From Burkholderiaceae bacterium 26 (GTDB lineage: Bacteria > Pseudomonadota > Gammaproteobacteria > Burkholderiales > Burkholderiaceae): 64,000 nt of DNA. A model generated the notes under the pieces. That model had not been told where the DNA came from and ran no database searches. It saw nothing but the letters and a program-made list of their open reading frames with translations. A program made the translations under genes and the position numbers. The DNA lies in NCBI GenBank assembly GCA_000955795.1, contig JYOB01000016.1, positions 583,908 through 647,907 on the forward strand. Reading direction: 5' to 3'. Positions 16,767 to 26,602 of this stretch are shown one piece after another (position 1 is the stretch's first letter; each line of letters starts with the position of its first letter).

Positions 16767-18032
16767 ATGGACAGGCAAGGCACGCAAACGCAGGGGATGT
16801 CCCGCGATCGGCTCGCACGGGTCGAGCGCTTCATCGATGACGCTTACATTGCGACGGGCAAGCTGCCCGGCGCGCTCGTCCAGGTGTGGCGGCGCGGCGA
16901 ACTGGCCTTGAACTCCGTGCTGGGCCTGGCCGACCGCGAGCGCCAAGTGCCGCTGGCTGAAGATTCGATCTTCCGCATCTACTCGATGACCAAACCCATC
17001 ACATCGGTGGCGTTCATGATGCTGGTGGAGGAATGCAAGGTCGCGCTGGACGATCCGGTCAGCAAGTTCATCCCCGCATGGGCCAACCTGGGCGTGCACG
17101 CCGGCGGCTTTATGGAGGGCTTCCAGTCGCGCCCGGTCACGCGCCCCATGCGCATGGTCGACCTGCTGCGCCACACCTCCGGCCTGACTTATGGCTTTCA
17201 CCAGAACACGAATGTCGACGCGGCGTACCGCCGGCTGAAGCTGGGCGATATCGCCACCGATGGCACGCTCGACGAGATGATCGAAAAGCTGGCCGGCGTG
17301 CCGCTGGAGTTCTCGCCGGGCGAGGCGTGGAACTACTCCGTTTCCACCGATGTGCTCGGCTACCTGGTCGGCAAGATCAGCGGCATCCCGTTCGAGACGT
17401 TCCTGAAGGAACGGATTTTCGACCCGCTGGGCATGGTCGATACGGCGTTTCATGTGCCGGAAGAGAAGGCCTCGCGCTTCTGTGCGTGCTACGCCGTGGG
17501 GGCGATGGGTTCGAAGGCGGTGTCCGATCGTGGGCCGGTCTTGCAGGACGATCCGCGCGCCAGCCCGTACCTGAAACCGCCCAGCTTCATTTCCGGTGGC
17601 GGTGGTTTGGTTTCCACCGCGGCGGATTACCTGCGCTTCTCACGCATGCTGCTGCAGGGCGGCGAGTTGGATGGCGTGCGCCTGCTGGGGCCCAAAACGC
17701 TGGCGCTGATGACCGCCAACCATCTGCCGGGCGGGCGCGACATGTCGAGCCTGTCGTCGCCTTCCATGTTTAGCGAGGCAGCGTATGACGGCGTGGGTTT
17801 CGGGCTGGGCTTTGCGACCACGATCTCGCAGGCGGCCACGTTGATTCCCGGCAGCACGGGCGATTTCTTCTGGGGCGGCGCGGCCGGCACCTTCTTCTGG
17901 GTGGACCCGCAGGAAGACCTCATCGGCCTGTTCCTGACGCAGGTCCTGCCGTCGTCTGCTTACCCCGTGCGCCGGCAATTGCGCACGCTTGTCTATAGCG
18001 CGATCACGGATGTGGGTGGCGCGGCGCGTTGA
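16767..18032 (+). CDS. Serine hydrolase (family VIII esterase / class C beta-lactamase fold)
   Basis: A 421-residue protein of the beta-lactamase-related serine hydrolase family. The S-x-x-K nucleophile is in IYSMTKPITSV (about residues 72-82), and the catalytic Tyr is in the WNYSVSTDVLGYLVG segment near residue 190 (Y-S-V, as in EstB-type esterases). FISGGGGLVSTAADYLRF near 275 is typical. No signal peptide is seen, which fits a cytoplasmic esterase rather than a beta-lactamase. It has a good GGAGACGG ribosome site. Likely regulated by the divergent LysR protein. Substrate: short-chain esters by family; not proven. Confidence 0.85.
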   Translation: MDRQGTQTQGMSRDRLARVERFIDDAYIATGKLPGALVQVWRRGELALNSVLGLADRERQVPLAEDSIFRIYSMTKPITSVAFMMLVEECKVALDDPVSKFIPAWANLGVHAGGFMEGFQSRPVTRPMRMVDLLRHTSGLTYGFHQNTNVDAAYRRLKLGDIATDGTLDEMIEKLAGVPLEFSPGEAWNYSVSTDVLGYLVGKISGIPFETFLKERIFDPLGMVDTAFHVPEEKASRFCACYAVGAMGSKAVSDRGPVLQDDPRASPYLKPPSFISGGGGLVSTAADYLRFSRMLLQGGELDGVRLLGPKTLALMTANHLPGGRDMSSLSSPSMFSEAAYDGVGFGLGFATTISQAATLIPGSTGDFFWGGAAGTFFWVDPQEDLIGLFLTQVLPSSAYPVRRQLRTLVYSAITDVGGAAR

Positions 18033-18050
18033 GCGCGTGTTGACCATCAA

Positions 18051-18078
18051 GGCGGCGGAGCATTTCGCGCCGCCGCCT
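18051..18078. terminator. GC-rich hairpin between convergent genes
   Basis: GGCGGCG and CGCCGCC arms around a 10-12 base loop lie between the serine hydrolase stop (18032) and the aldehyde dehydrogenase stop (18104). There is no T-tract on the plus side. It could serve as a bidirectional pause or terminator. Confidence 0.4.
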
Positions 18079-18103
18079 GATCATCACGTCGCACAAGCGC
18101 TGA

Positions 18104-19636
18104 TCAAACGTCGAACCGGACGCCTTGTGCCAGAGGCAGCGCACCGCTGTAGTTGACGGTATTGGTGGCGCGGCGCATGTAACTCTTCCATGCGTCCGAG
18201 CCGGATTCCCGCCCGCCGCCGGTTTCCTTCTCGCCGCCGAACGCACCGCCGATTTCGGCGCCCGACGTGCCGATGTTGACGTTGGCGATGCCGCAGTCGC
18301 TGCCCGCCGATGACATGAAGCGCTCCGCATCGCTCAGGTTTGCCGTAAAGATGGCGGACGACAGGCCCTGCGGCACGCCGTTCTGGATGGCGATGGCCTG
18401 CTCGGTGTCGCCGTCATACGTCACGACATAGAGGATGGGCGCGAAGGTCTCGCTTTCCATCACCTTCGTCGGCTTCGGCATCTTGACCAGCGCGGGGCGC
18501 ACGTACCAGGCGTCGGTGCCCAGGTCTTCGCGCAAGCGCTCGCCACCCAGGACTTCGCCGCCTTCAGCGCGGGCCTGCGCCAGTGCCTGTTGCATGCCGT
18601 CGAAGGCCGCCTGGTCGATCAACGGGCCGACCAGCGTGCCATCGGCCAGCGGGTCGCCAATGGCAATGCTTTGGTAGATCTTTTCCAGACGGGCGAGCAG
18701 CGTATCGGCCACCGAGCGGTGCACGATCAGGCGTCGCAGCGACGTACAGCGTTGGCCCGCCGTGCCAACGGCGGCAAAGGTGATGGCGCGTGCCGCCAGT
18801 TCCAGATCCGCCGAAGGCGTGACGATCATTGCGTTGTTGCCGCCCAGCTCCAGGATCGAGCGGCCAAAGCGTTCTGCCACTTTCACGCCCACCTGGCGGC
18901 CCATGCGCGTCGAGCCCGTGGCGCTGACGACCGGCACAAGATGACTGGCCACGAGCGCTTCGCCCACATCGCGCCCGCCGATCAGCAGTTGGCTCAGCCC
19001 GGCGGGAATCGCGCCCGGCTTTTCCGCATTGAACGCATCGACAACCTGCTGCATCAGGTGCTGGCAAGCAATGGCGGTGAGCGGCGTTTTCTCCGACGGC
19101 TTCCACACGATGGCGTTGCCGCACACCAGGGCCAGCGCAGCGTTCCACGACCACACCGCCACCGGAAAGTTGAACGCCGAGATGATGCCCACCACGCCCA
19201 TCGGATGCCAGGTTTCCATCATCCGGTGCCCAGGGCGCTCGCTGGCGATGGTCAGGCCATGCAGTTGCCGCGACAGACCGACGGCAAAGTCGCAGATGTC
19301 GATCATCTCCTGCACTTCGCCCAGGCCCTCGGAGGTGATCTTGCCTGCCTCCAGCGACACCAGTTCGCCAAGCGCTGCCTTGTGCGTGCGCAGGACCTCG
19401 CCCAGGCGGCGCACCAGTTCTCCACGCACGGGTGCCGGCACGGTACGCCACGCCAGATACGCCTGATGCGCGCCTTGGATGGCAGCCTCGGCCTCGCTGG
19501 CGGTATGCGATTTCACGGTCGCCAGTACCGTGCCATCGCGCGGGGCGCGGCTCGTCCAATCCGACCCTTCGTAGGCCTTCAGGTCTAGGCCGAGGGCCTT
19601 CAGTACGGTCTGCAATCGTGTTCGTGAATCTGACAT
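18104..19636 (-). CDS. amaB: Aldehyde dehydrogenase, ALDH7/AmaB-like (aminoadipate semialdehyde dehydrogenase)
   Basis: A 510-residue ALDH of the ALDH7 type. NAD-binding features: SAFNFPVAVWSWN (about residues 152-164) and the Rossmann ATGSTRMGRQVG near 238. The catalytic Glu is in LELGGNNAMIV and the catalytic Cys in GTAGQRCTSLRR near residue 290. The C terminus GGEKETGGGRESGSDAWKSYMRR is characteristic of antiquitin-like enzymes, which oxidise 2-aminoadipate semialdehyde (in equilibrium with piperideine-6-carboxylate) to 2-aminoadipate. It is the last gene of the eight-gene import/oxidation operon, 67 bases after the binding protein. The aminotransferase and HglS genes nearby use the expected product, which supports the assignment. 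The symbol is by similarity only. Confidence 0.85.
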   Translation of the reverse strand: MSDSRTRLQTVLKALGLDLKAYEGSDWTSRAPRDGTVLATVKSHTASEAEAAIQGAHQAYLAWRTVPAPVRGELVRRLGEVLRTHKAALGELVSLEAGKITSEGLGEVQEMIDICDFAVGLSRQLHGLTIASERPGHRMMETWHPMGVVGIISAFNFPVAVWSWNAALALVCGNAIVWKPSEKTPLTAIACQHLMQQVVDAFNAEKPGAIPAGLSQLLIGGRDVGEALVASHLVPVVSATGSTRMGRQVGVKVAERFGRSILELGGNNAMIVTPSADLELAARAITFAAVGTAGQRCTSLRRLIVHRSVADTLLARLEKIYQSIAIGDPLADGTLVGPLIDQAAFDGMQQALAQARAEGGEVLGGERLREDLGTDAWYVRPALVKMPKPTKVMESETFAPILYVVTYDGDTEQAIAIQNGVPQGLSSAIFTANLSDAERFMSSAGSDCGIANVNIGTSGAEIGGAFGGEKETGGGRESGSDAWKSYMRRATNTVNYSGALPLAQGVRFDV

Positions 19637-19703
19637 GGCGCGAATCCTTGCTGTTCTCTCGTGTTCAATCAAAAAATTGTTGCGGTGCGCAGACGTGTAA
19701 CGC

Positions 19704-20768
19704 TCAACGCTCGACGGTGCGGTTCCAGCGCTTGCTCCACTCCGGGCGCTCAGCGTTGATCACGTCCCAGTCCAGGGCAACGGCCGTCTTCAGTATGTTG
19801 TTCATCTTGTTCTGCTCGTCCGCCGCCTTGCCCTTGAGCGGCGCCTTGGGGTTGACTGGATTGTAGGAGCCGTTTTCCATGGCGAGCGCCTGGGCCTCGG
19901 GGCTGATCAGGTAGTCCGCCAGCTTCTGCGCCAAGTCGGCATCCGGGTTGTTGGCCAGCACGCACTGCGCTGTCAGCAGAACGACGGCGCCTTCCTTGGG
20001 CGCGACGAATTCCATCGGGATGCCCTTGGACTTCATCAGCTCGACCTGCGTGAGCGTGTAGGGGAACAGCGCGGCATCGCCGGACTGCATCATTTCCACC
20101 ACCTTCGACGAGTTCGGGATGTACTCGACCACGTTCGGGCCGATGGTGGTGGGCCATGCCTTGAAGGCCGGGTCGACGTTCTTTTCCGTGCCGCCCTTGA
20201 GCCGGTTGAACATCAGGAAGGCATCCAGCCCGAACGACGAAGCCGGCATGGATTGCACGACCACCTTGCCCTTGTATTTCGGGTCAGCCAGGTCGCCCCA
20301 CGAGGTGGGCGGCGTCCAGCCCTTGTCGGCAAAGATCTTGGTGCTGTAGGCCAGGCCCGTCAGCCCCATCGACAGGCCCACCGCGTAGTCCCCCTTGAGG
20401 TGGGCAATGGCGGGCACGGCCGACAGGTTGGCCGAAGGCTTGAGCTTTTCGCACAGCCCCATGCCGATGGCGCGGAACATGACGCCGTCGTCCAGCGTCA
20501 TCACGTGCATCTGCGCCTTGCCTTTGGTCGCCTGGGCCTTGGCGAGGATGTCGGTCGAGGTGCCGGGCACGACGACGACCTTGACGTTGTTGGCCTTCTC
20601 GAACGGCGGGAACACGAACTGCGTGTAGGTGCGTTCCATGTTGCCGCCGTTCATGCCGATGTACAGCGTCTTGGTTTCGGCGTGGGCGGCGCCGGCGGCG
20701 AGCAGCGCGGTTCCGGCAGCCGCTGCAATGATGGACGTGAACGATGTTTTCGCGTGTTTCACAAGCAT
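19704..20768 (-). CDS. ABC transporter substrate-binding protein (PotD/spermidine-putrescine-like)
   Basis: A 354-residue periplasmic binding protein. A Sec signal peptide covers about residues 1-31 (IIAAAAGTALLAAGAAHA-ET). The mature part is type-2 PBP fold with PGTSTDILAKAQATKGKAQ and STKIFADKGWTPPTSWGDLADPKYKGKV, as in the PotD/AfuA-like group that binds polyamines, opines or other cationic compounds. The ATG at 20768 has a CAGGAGACC ribosome site, making the open frame upstream irrelevant. Its position between the oxidoreductase and dehydrogenase genes ties the imported compound to their reaction. Confidence 0.88.
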   Translation of the reverse strand: MLVKHAKTSFTSIIAAAAGTALLAAGAAHAETKTLYIGMNGGNMERTYTQFVFPPFEKANNVKVVVVPGTSTDILAKAQATKGKAQMHVMTLDDGVMFRAIGMGLCEKLKPSANLSAVPAIAHLKGDYAVGLSMGLTGLAYSTKIFADKGWTPPTSWGDLADPKYKGKVVVQSMPASSFGLDAFLMFNRLKGGTEKNVDPAFKAWPTTIGPNVVEYIPNSSKVVEMMQSGDAALFPYTLTQVELMKSKGIPMEFVAPKEGAVVLLTAQCVLANNPDADLAQKLADYLISPEAQALAMENGSYNPVNPKAPLKGKAADEQNKMNNILKTAVALDWDVINAERPEWSKRWNRTVER

Positions 20769-20794
20769 GGTGGTCTCCTGGGGCATCAAGTGCA

Positions 20795-21928
20795 TCAAGC
20801 TGCGGGTGGCAGAAAGCGTTGGATGGAAAAGGGTTCGATCGGCGTGGTGGTGCGGCCTTCGGCAATCAGCTCGGCCATGACATCGCCCACGCCGGGCCCG
20901 AGCTGGAAACCGGCGCCGGCAAAGCCAAAGGCGTGGAACAGGCCAGGGCGACGGGCGCTTGGCCCAATCACGGGCTGGTCGTCAGGCAGGTTGCCCTCCG
21001 TGCCGCTCCACGTGCGGATGATGTGGGCGCCCGTAAGTTGCGGCAGCAGGGCAGCCAACTGCGGCAGCTGGCGCAGGATCGCCACGTGCGACGAGCGCGC
21101 GCGCTCGTCGTCCAATACGTAGCCGCGCCCGCCACCGAACACCACATTGCCGCGCCGCACCTGGCGGCAGTAGATGCCGCCGCCTTCCACGCCCAGGCTC
21201 CACGGCAGGAAAAACGGCAGCGGCTCGGTGACGCCCATGGTGGGCGGGATGGTGAACATCGGCACGGGCTCGCCCCATTGCGCTGCAAACTGGGCTGCCC
21301 AGGCCCCGGCGCAGTTGACGAGCGCGGAGGCTTTGACTTCCAGATCGCGGTCATGCTGCCGTGCATGGACGACGAAGCGCGCGCCATCGTGCTCGACCGA
21401 TTGCACCGGCGCGTGCTCGCGCACATCGGCGCCTGCCGCCTGCGCCGCGCGTGCAAATGCGGGCGACAGCAGGCGCGGGTTGGCCTGCCCGTCTTCGGGG
21501 CACAGCGAGCCGCCGACGACCTGGTCGCCGCCCATCGGAAAGACCTTTTGCAGCGCAGCCCGGCCTTCGATGAGCTGCAACCCGAGGCCAAAGCCCTCGC
21601 TGCGTGCTGCATAGCTGGCCAGCGATTCCATGTCGGCCACGCTACGGGCGATCTTGAAGTGCCCGCTGCGCTCGTATTCGGCCTCGGTGCCGATCAGCTC
21701 GGTCAGGCGCCCCCAGATCTGGTGCGAGCGCTGGGCCAGCGGCAATTGCTCAATGGAGCGCCCCTGGCGGCGCACACCGCCAAAATTGACACCGCTTGAG
21801 CGCGAACCGCACAGGTCGCGCTCGAGTAACGTGACGGTCAGCCCGCGCCGCCGCAGGAACAGCGCGGTGGCGCTGCCCATGATGCCGCCGCCGATGATGG
21901 CCACGTCGTATGCAAGCTGCTCACGCAT
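20795..21928 (-). CDS. FAD-dependent oxidoreductase, DAO family (HcnC/OoxB/LhpE-like beta subunit)
   Basis: A 377-residue flavoprotein of the D-amino-acid-oxidase family. The dinucleotide motif is VAIIGGGIMGSATALFLRRRG (about residues 9-29), then LLERD and SSGVNFGGVRRQG. The C-terminal FAD-contacting segment is HAFGFAGAGFQLGPGVGD near 337-354. Its start overlaps the previous gene by 8 bases (ATGCGTGA), as expected for subunits made together. With the next two upstream genes it forms the three-part set known from hydrogen cyanide synthase, octopine/nopaline oxidase and D-hydroxyproline dehydrogenase. Here it would carry the substrate site. L- or D-pipecolate or a lysine-derived opine are the best guesses given the ALDH7 gene in the operon. 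Confidence 0.85.
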   Translation of the reverse strand: MREQLAYDVAIIGGGIMGSATALFLRRRGLTVTLLERDLCGSRSSGVNFGGVRRQGRSIEQLPLAQRSHQIWGRLTELIGTEAEYERSGHFKIARSVADMESLASYAARSEGFGLGLQLIEGRAALQKVFPMGGDQVVGGSLCPEDGQANPRLLSPAFARAAQAAGADVREHAPVQSVEHDGARFVVHARQHDRDLEVKASALVNCAGAWAAQFAAQWGEPVPMFTIPPTMGVTEPLPFFLPWSLGVEGGGIYCRQVRRGNVVFGGGRGYVLDDERARSSHVAILRQLPQLAALLPQLTGAHIIRTWSGTEGNLPDDQPVIGPSARRPGLFHAFGFAGAGFQLGPGVGDVMAELIAEGRTTTPIEPFSIQRFLPPAA

Positions 21929-23351
21929 GGTGGCCCTCCGGTTCGATCGCCTCGGTCACGTCTAACGGTAGCGGCTTGATCGGTGCCTGACCGCGCAATC
22001 GGCCCACCTGCGCCAGCGGAACGGACTGCGCGTGCGCCAGGATTTCTGCTGCCGCCGCGCCGCACATCCGGCCCTGGCAGCGGCCCATGCCCACCCGGCA
22101 CAGCGCCTTCAGCCGGTTCAGCTCGTGCACGCCGCATTCGGCTGCCGTTTGCCGCAGGGTGCCCGCGGTGACGTTCTCGCAGCGGCACACGACCAGATCG
22201 TCGCTGGCGTGTGCGGCCCAGTCATCGGGAAAGGGGAAAGCAACTTCCAGCGCGTGGCGGAATCGCTCGATCTTTTGTAGGCGCCTGCGAAGCGCAGGCA
22301 AGCGATCGGTGTCGACGGTGATTTGCCGATCCTGCAACAGGGCGAGCGCTGCCAATTCGCCCGAGTATTCGGCTGCATCGGCGCCCATGATGCCCGCGCC
22401 ATCGCCCGCGAGATACACGCCCGCGACGGAGCTGCGCCGCATCGCATCAATGCGCGGCACATGGCAGCGGTGCAGCGCGGAAAATTCGAACGCGCAGCCC
22501 AGCAGATCGGCGAGCTGTGTTTCGGGCCGCAGCGCGTAGCCCATGCCGACAGCGGAGCAAGCCGTGCGTTGTTCACGGCCGGCGCTGTCTTGCCAGACGA
22601 GTCGCTCGACCCCGGCATCGCCCTCCGCGCGCAGCAAACGCACGCCGTGATGCATGGGGATGCCGTGCAGCTTGAGCCAGCCCACCAGCGCCATGCCCTT
22701 GGCCATGACGGCAGGCTGGCCCAGCATGGCCGGTGCTGCCTTGTAGCGCGCGGTGGCCGGGGCTGTGTCGAGCACCGCCACGACGTTTGCGCCGGCCTTT
22801 GCGTACTGGCAGGCCACCAGATACAGCAGCGGGCCGGTGCCCGCAAACACAACGGCATCGCCAATCGCGCAGCCCTGGTATTTGAGCGCGACTTGCGCCC
22901 CGCCCAGCGTATAGACGCCCGGCAGTGTCCAACCCGGGATCGGCAGCACACGGTCTGTGGCACCGGTAGCGACGATCACATCGCGCCAGGGCAGGCTGCT
23001 GACTGCGCGCGTCGGCACATGCAGCAGGTCGAGCAGATCGGGCTGGGCATTCCACACCAGGGTCTGCGGGTGGTAATCGATCTGAGGCTGGAGCTGGTCA
23101 AAGGCGGCATGTACGGCCTGCGCACGCGCGGCTTCGGTGCCATACAGATCAGCGGCGCTGCGGGCAAAGCCATCCGGCTGGCGGCGATAGATCTGGCCGC
23201 CGGCGCGCTGGGCTTCATCCAGCAAGATGGGCTTGAGGCCGTGTGCCAGCAGCGTCTGCGCCGCGCGCACACCTGCCGGCCCGGCACCGATGATGACGGG
23301 CGGCAGATCCTCCTGCGACTGGCGCTGCAGCGTGGGGGCGGGTTGCGTCAT
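21921..23351 (-). CDS. NAD(P)/FAD oxidoreductase with BFD-type [2Fe-2S] C terminus (HcnB/OoxA/LhpB-like alpha subunit)
   Basis: A 476-residue protein. The first GxGxxG is VIIGAGPAGVRAAQTLLAHG (about residues 20-39), a second is VVFAGTGPLLYLVACQYAKAG near 165, and the FAD motif is GVYLAGDGAGIMGADAAEYSG near 310. The C-terminal domain carries four cysteines in VVCRCENVTAGTL and LCRVGMGRCQGRMCG, a BFD-like iron-sulfur module. It passes electrons from the DAO-type subunit. The ATG at 23351 shares one base with the stop of the ferredoxin-like gene. The open frame upstream is read-through of the overlapping gene. Confidence 0.87.
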   Translation of the reverse strand: MTQPAPTLQRQSQEDLPPVIIGAGPAGVRAAQTLLAHGLKPILLDEAQRAGGQIYRRQPDGFARSAADLYGTEAARAQAVHAAFDQLQPQIDYHPQTLVWNAQPDLLDLLHVPTRAVSSLPWRDVIVATGATDRVLPIPGWTLPGVYTLGGAQVALKYQGCAIGDAVVFAGTGPLLYLVACQYAKAGANVVAVLDTAPATARYKAAPAMLGQPAVMAKGMALVGWLKLHGIPMHHGVRLLRAEGDAGVERLVWQDSAGREQRTACSAVGMGYALRPETQLADLLGCAFEFSALHRCHVPRIDAMRRSSVAGVYLAGDGAGIMGADAAEYSGELAALALLQDRQITVDTDRLPALRRRLQKIERFRHALEVAFPFPDDWAAHASDDLVVCRCENVTAGTLRQTAAECGVHELNRLKALCRVGMGRCQGRMCGAAAAEILAHAQSVPLAQVGRLRGQAPIKPLPLDVTEAIEPEGHHA

Positions 23352-23677
23352 CACGCGGCTCCCTCGCCGCCGGCGGGTTGCGTGCAGATGTGCATGCCGG
23401 GTTCGATCATGGTCTGGCAGGCGCGCAGCGATTTGCCATCGGCCAGGCGCACCCAGCAGTCCTGGCATGCGCCCATCAGGCAGAAGCCTGCGCGCGGCTG
23501 GTGGCTGAATTCATTGATGCGCAACTGGCGTGTTTGCGTGAGCACGGCCGTCAAGATGGTGTCGCCGGCAAGCGCTTCGGCGGGCTGGCCATCCAGCACA
23601 AAAGCCACCGCGGGGCGATTGCGCTCTTTGAGGCGCTGGAGCTGCGCGCGGGCAGATGGATTTGCAGGAGCGTTCAT
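23351..23677 (-). CDS. (2Fe-2S)-binding small subunit (HcnA/OoxC-like gamma subunit)
   Basis: A 108-residue ferredoxin-like protein. The cluster ligands lie in GFCLMGACQDCWVRLADGK and the following RACQT (pattern C-x4-C-x2-C-x11-C, about residues 66-88). Its size and pattern match the gamma subunit of HcnABC- and Oox-type dehydrogenases. It is co-translated with the alpha subunit (TGATG overlap) and follows the second permease gene by 13 bases. Confidence 0.87.
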   Translation of the reverse strand: MNAPANPSARAQLQRLKERNRPAVAFVLDGQPAEALAGDTILTAVLTQTRQLRINEFSHQPRAGFCLMGACQDCWVRLADGKSLRACQTMIEPGMHICTQPAGGEGAA

Positions 23678-23690
23678 CGTGATCTGTGTC

Positions 23691-24485
23691 TCAATGCTTG
23701 CCGATCAGAATCCGGTCCAGGCCGTAGATCTTGTCCAGCAGCAGCATCAGCGCGAGCGTGAGGAAGACGATCAGCGCCGAGACGGCGGCCATCATCGGGT
23801 CGAGTGATTCCGTGGCGTACATGTACATGCGCACCGGCAGCGTGACGGTGGCGGGCGACACCACGAAGATCGACATGGTCAGTTCATCAAAGCTGTTGAT
23901 GAAGGCCAGCAGCCACCCGCCCGTGATGCCCGGCAGGATCATCGGCAGCGTCATGCGCCAGAACACCGTGAAGCTGCTCGCACCCAGCGAATAGGCCGCG
24001 TGCTCGACCGAGTGGTCAAAACCCACCAGCGCGGCCATCACCAGCCGCATGGTGTACGGCGTGACGATCAATGCGTGCGCGAAGATCAGCCAGCCGAAGC
24101 TGCCTTGCCCGCCCACCAGCGAGAACATGCGCAGTAGCGCCACGCCCAACACCAGGTGCGGAATGATCAGCGGCGACAGAAACACGCCTTGCAGATACTG
24201 CAGCCCCGGCGCGCGGTAGCGGACGATGGCCATCGCGGCCGGCACTGCCAGCGCAGTCGACAACGTGGCCGCCGCCAAGCCCAGCCAGAGGCTGTTCCAG
24301 AACGATTGCACGAAGTCGGGGTGATGCAGCACCTGGTCGAACCAGCGCAGCGAGAAATGATGGGTCGGCAGCGTGAGCGTTTCTTCGGGCGTGAAGGCGA
24401 CGATGCACACGATCACCAGCGGTGCCAGCATGAAGGTGATGACGAGCGCGTTGAAGATGAGCGCGAGCGGTCCGTTCTTTTGCAT
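23691..24485 (-). CDS. ABC transporter permease (PotC-like)
   Basis: A 264-residue inner-membrane permease with six predicted helices. The binding-protein-dependent transport (EAA) loop is around EHAAYSLGASSFTVFWRMTLPMILPGI (about residues 157-183), which contacts the ATPase. It pairs with the PotB-like permease 10 bases upstream. Confidence 0.88.
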   Translation of the reverse strand: MQKNGPLALIFNALVITFMLAPLVIVCIVAFTPEETLTLPTHHFSLRWFDQVLHHPDFVQSFWNSLWLGLAAATLSTALAVPAAMAIVRYRAPGLQYLQGVFLSPLIIPHLVLGVALLRMFSLVGGQGSFGWLIFAHALIVTPYTMRLVMAALVGFDHSVEHAAYSLGASSFTVFWRMTLPMILPGITGGWLLAFINSFDELTMSIFVVSPATVTLPVRMYMYATESLDPMMAAVSALIVFLTLALMLLLDKIYGLDRILIGKH

Positions 24486-24495
24486 GTGCGCTCCT

Positions 24496-25349
24496 TCAGC
24501 CCAGCGTCTTCTTGTAACGGCCTTCGATCATGCGGTTCCAGCCCAGCATGATGACGAGGTTGGCCGCCAGCAGAATCAGCGCGATGGCTGCGCCCAGGGG
24601 CCAGTTCAGTTCGTTCAGGTATTCGTCGTAGATGAGCGTGGCGACCATCTTCACGCGGCGCCCGCCCAGCAGCCCCGGAATGGCGAATGAGCTGGCCGCC
24701 AGGCCGAACACGATCAGGCTGCCCGACAGAATGCCCGGCATGACCTGTGGCAGCACCACGCGGCGCAAGGTGGTGAAGTGCGATGCGGACAATGACAGCG
24801 CGGCGTTTTCCACCCAAGGGTCGAGCTTTTGCAGCGAGGTCCACACTGGGATCACCATGAACGGCAGCATCACGTGCACCAGCGCAATCACGACGGCCGT
24901 CTCGTTGTACAGCAGCTTGACCGAGCCGATGCCAACGGCCTTGAACGCGGCGTTGATCAGACCTTCGGGCTCGAGCAGCATGCTCCAGCCGAAGGCGCGC
25001 ACCACGACCGAGATCAGCAGCGGCGCCAGAATGACGAGCAGAAAAATCGAGCGCCAGGGTTTGCGCATCCGGCTCAGGATGTAGGCCTCGGGTGCGCCAA
25101 TCAGGATGCACACCAGCGTCACAAGTGCGGAGACGCGCAGCGTGCGCCAGAAGATCTCGTAGTAGTACGGGTCCTGCACCACGTGCAGGTAGTGCACGAA
25201 CGTGAAGGTGCCCGCAATCGGGCCCTTGTCGGCATCAAACGCGTTGAACGACAGGATCACGCTCAGCGCGAGCGGCACGAACAGCATTACGGCAAAGAGC
25301 GCCAGCGCCGGGCCGGTCATGCTCCACGGCACCCAGGTCGGTCTGCGGT

Positions 25350-25353
<4 letters not shown>
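24496..25353 (-). CDS. ABC transporter permease (PotB-like)
   Basis: A 285-residue permease. There are six or seven hydrophobic helices, an extended periplasmic loop after TM1, and the EAA-type coupling loop VENAALSLSASHFTTLRRVVLPQVMPGI (about residues 186-213). Its ATG overlaps the end of the ATPase gene by 4 bases (ATGA), so the transporter parts are translationally coupled. Confidence 0.88.
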
Positions 25354-26414
<1,061 letters not shown>

Positions 26415-26531
26415 CGGTCATCCTTTGCGACTTGGGGGCGTCGCCAGACGCTTCTGTTTGAACAATATGGCTATGCTATTGCAACACCTGTGCCAAAACA
26501 TCGTTACAACCTAGGTGTATACGCTGTAGTT

Positions 26532-26567
26532 GGAATATTTCTCATATTTATTCCGGTGAACGGAATA
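26532..26567. promoter_or_regulatory. Clustered GGAATA/TATTCC half-sites, probable IclR operator
   Basis: TATTCCG (26549-26555) and CGGAATA (26561-26567) form a perfect dyad with a GTGAA spacer. A further GGAATA lies at 26532-26537, inverted to the first arm, and a partial CATTCC lies near 26590. All are in the divergent region between the importer operon (start 26414) and the IclR gene (26603). The symmetry is seen; IclR binding is inferred from position. Confidence 0.6.
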
Positions 26568-26602
26568 CAATCGATCAACCGAATTCAGTCCATTCCAGCT
26601 TT

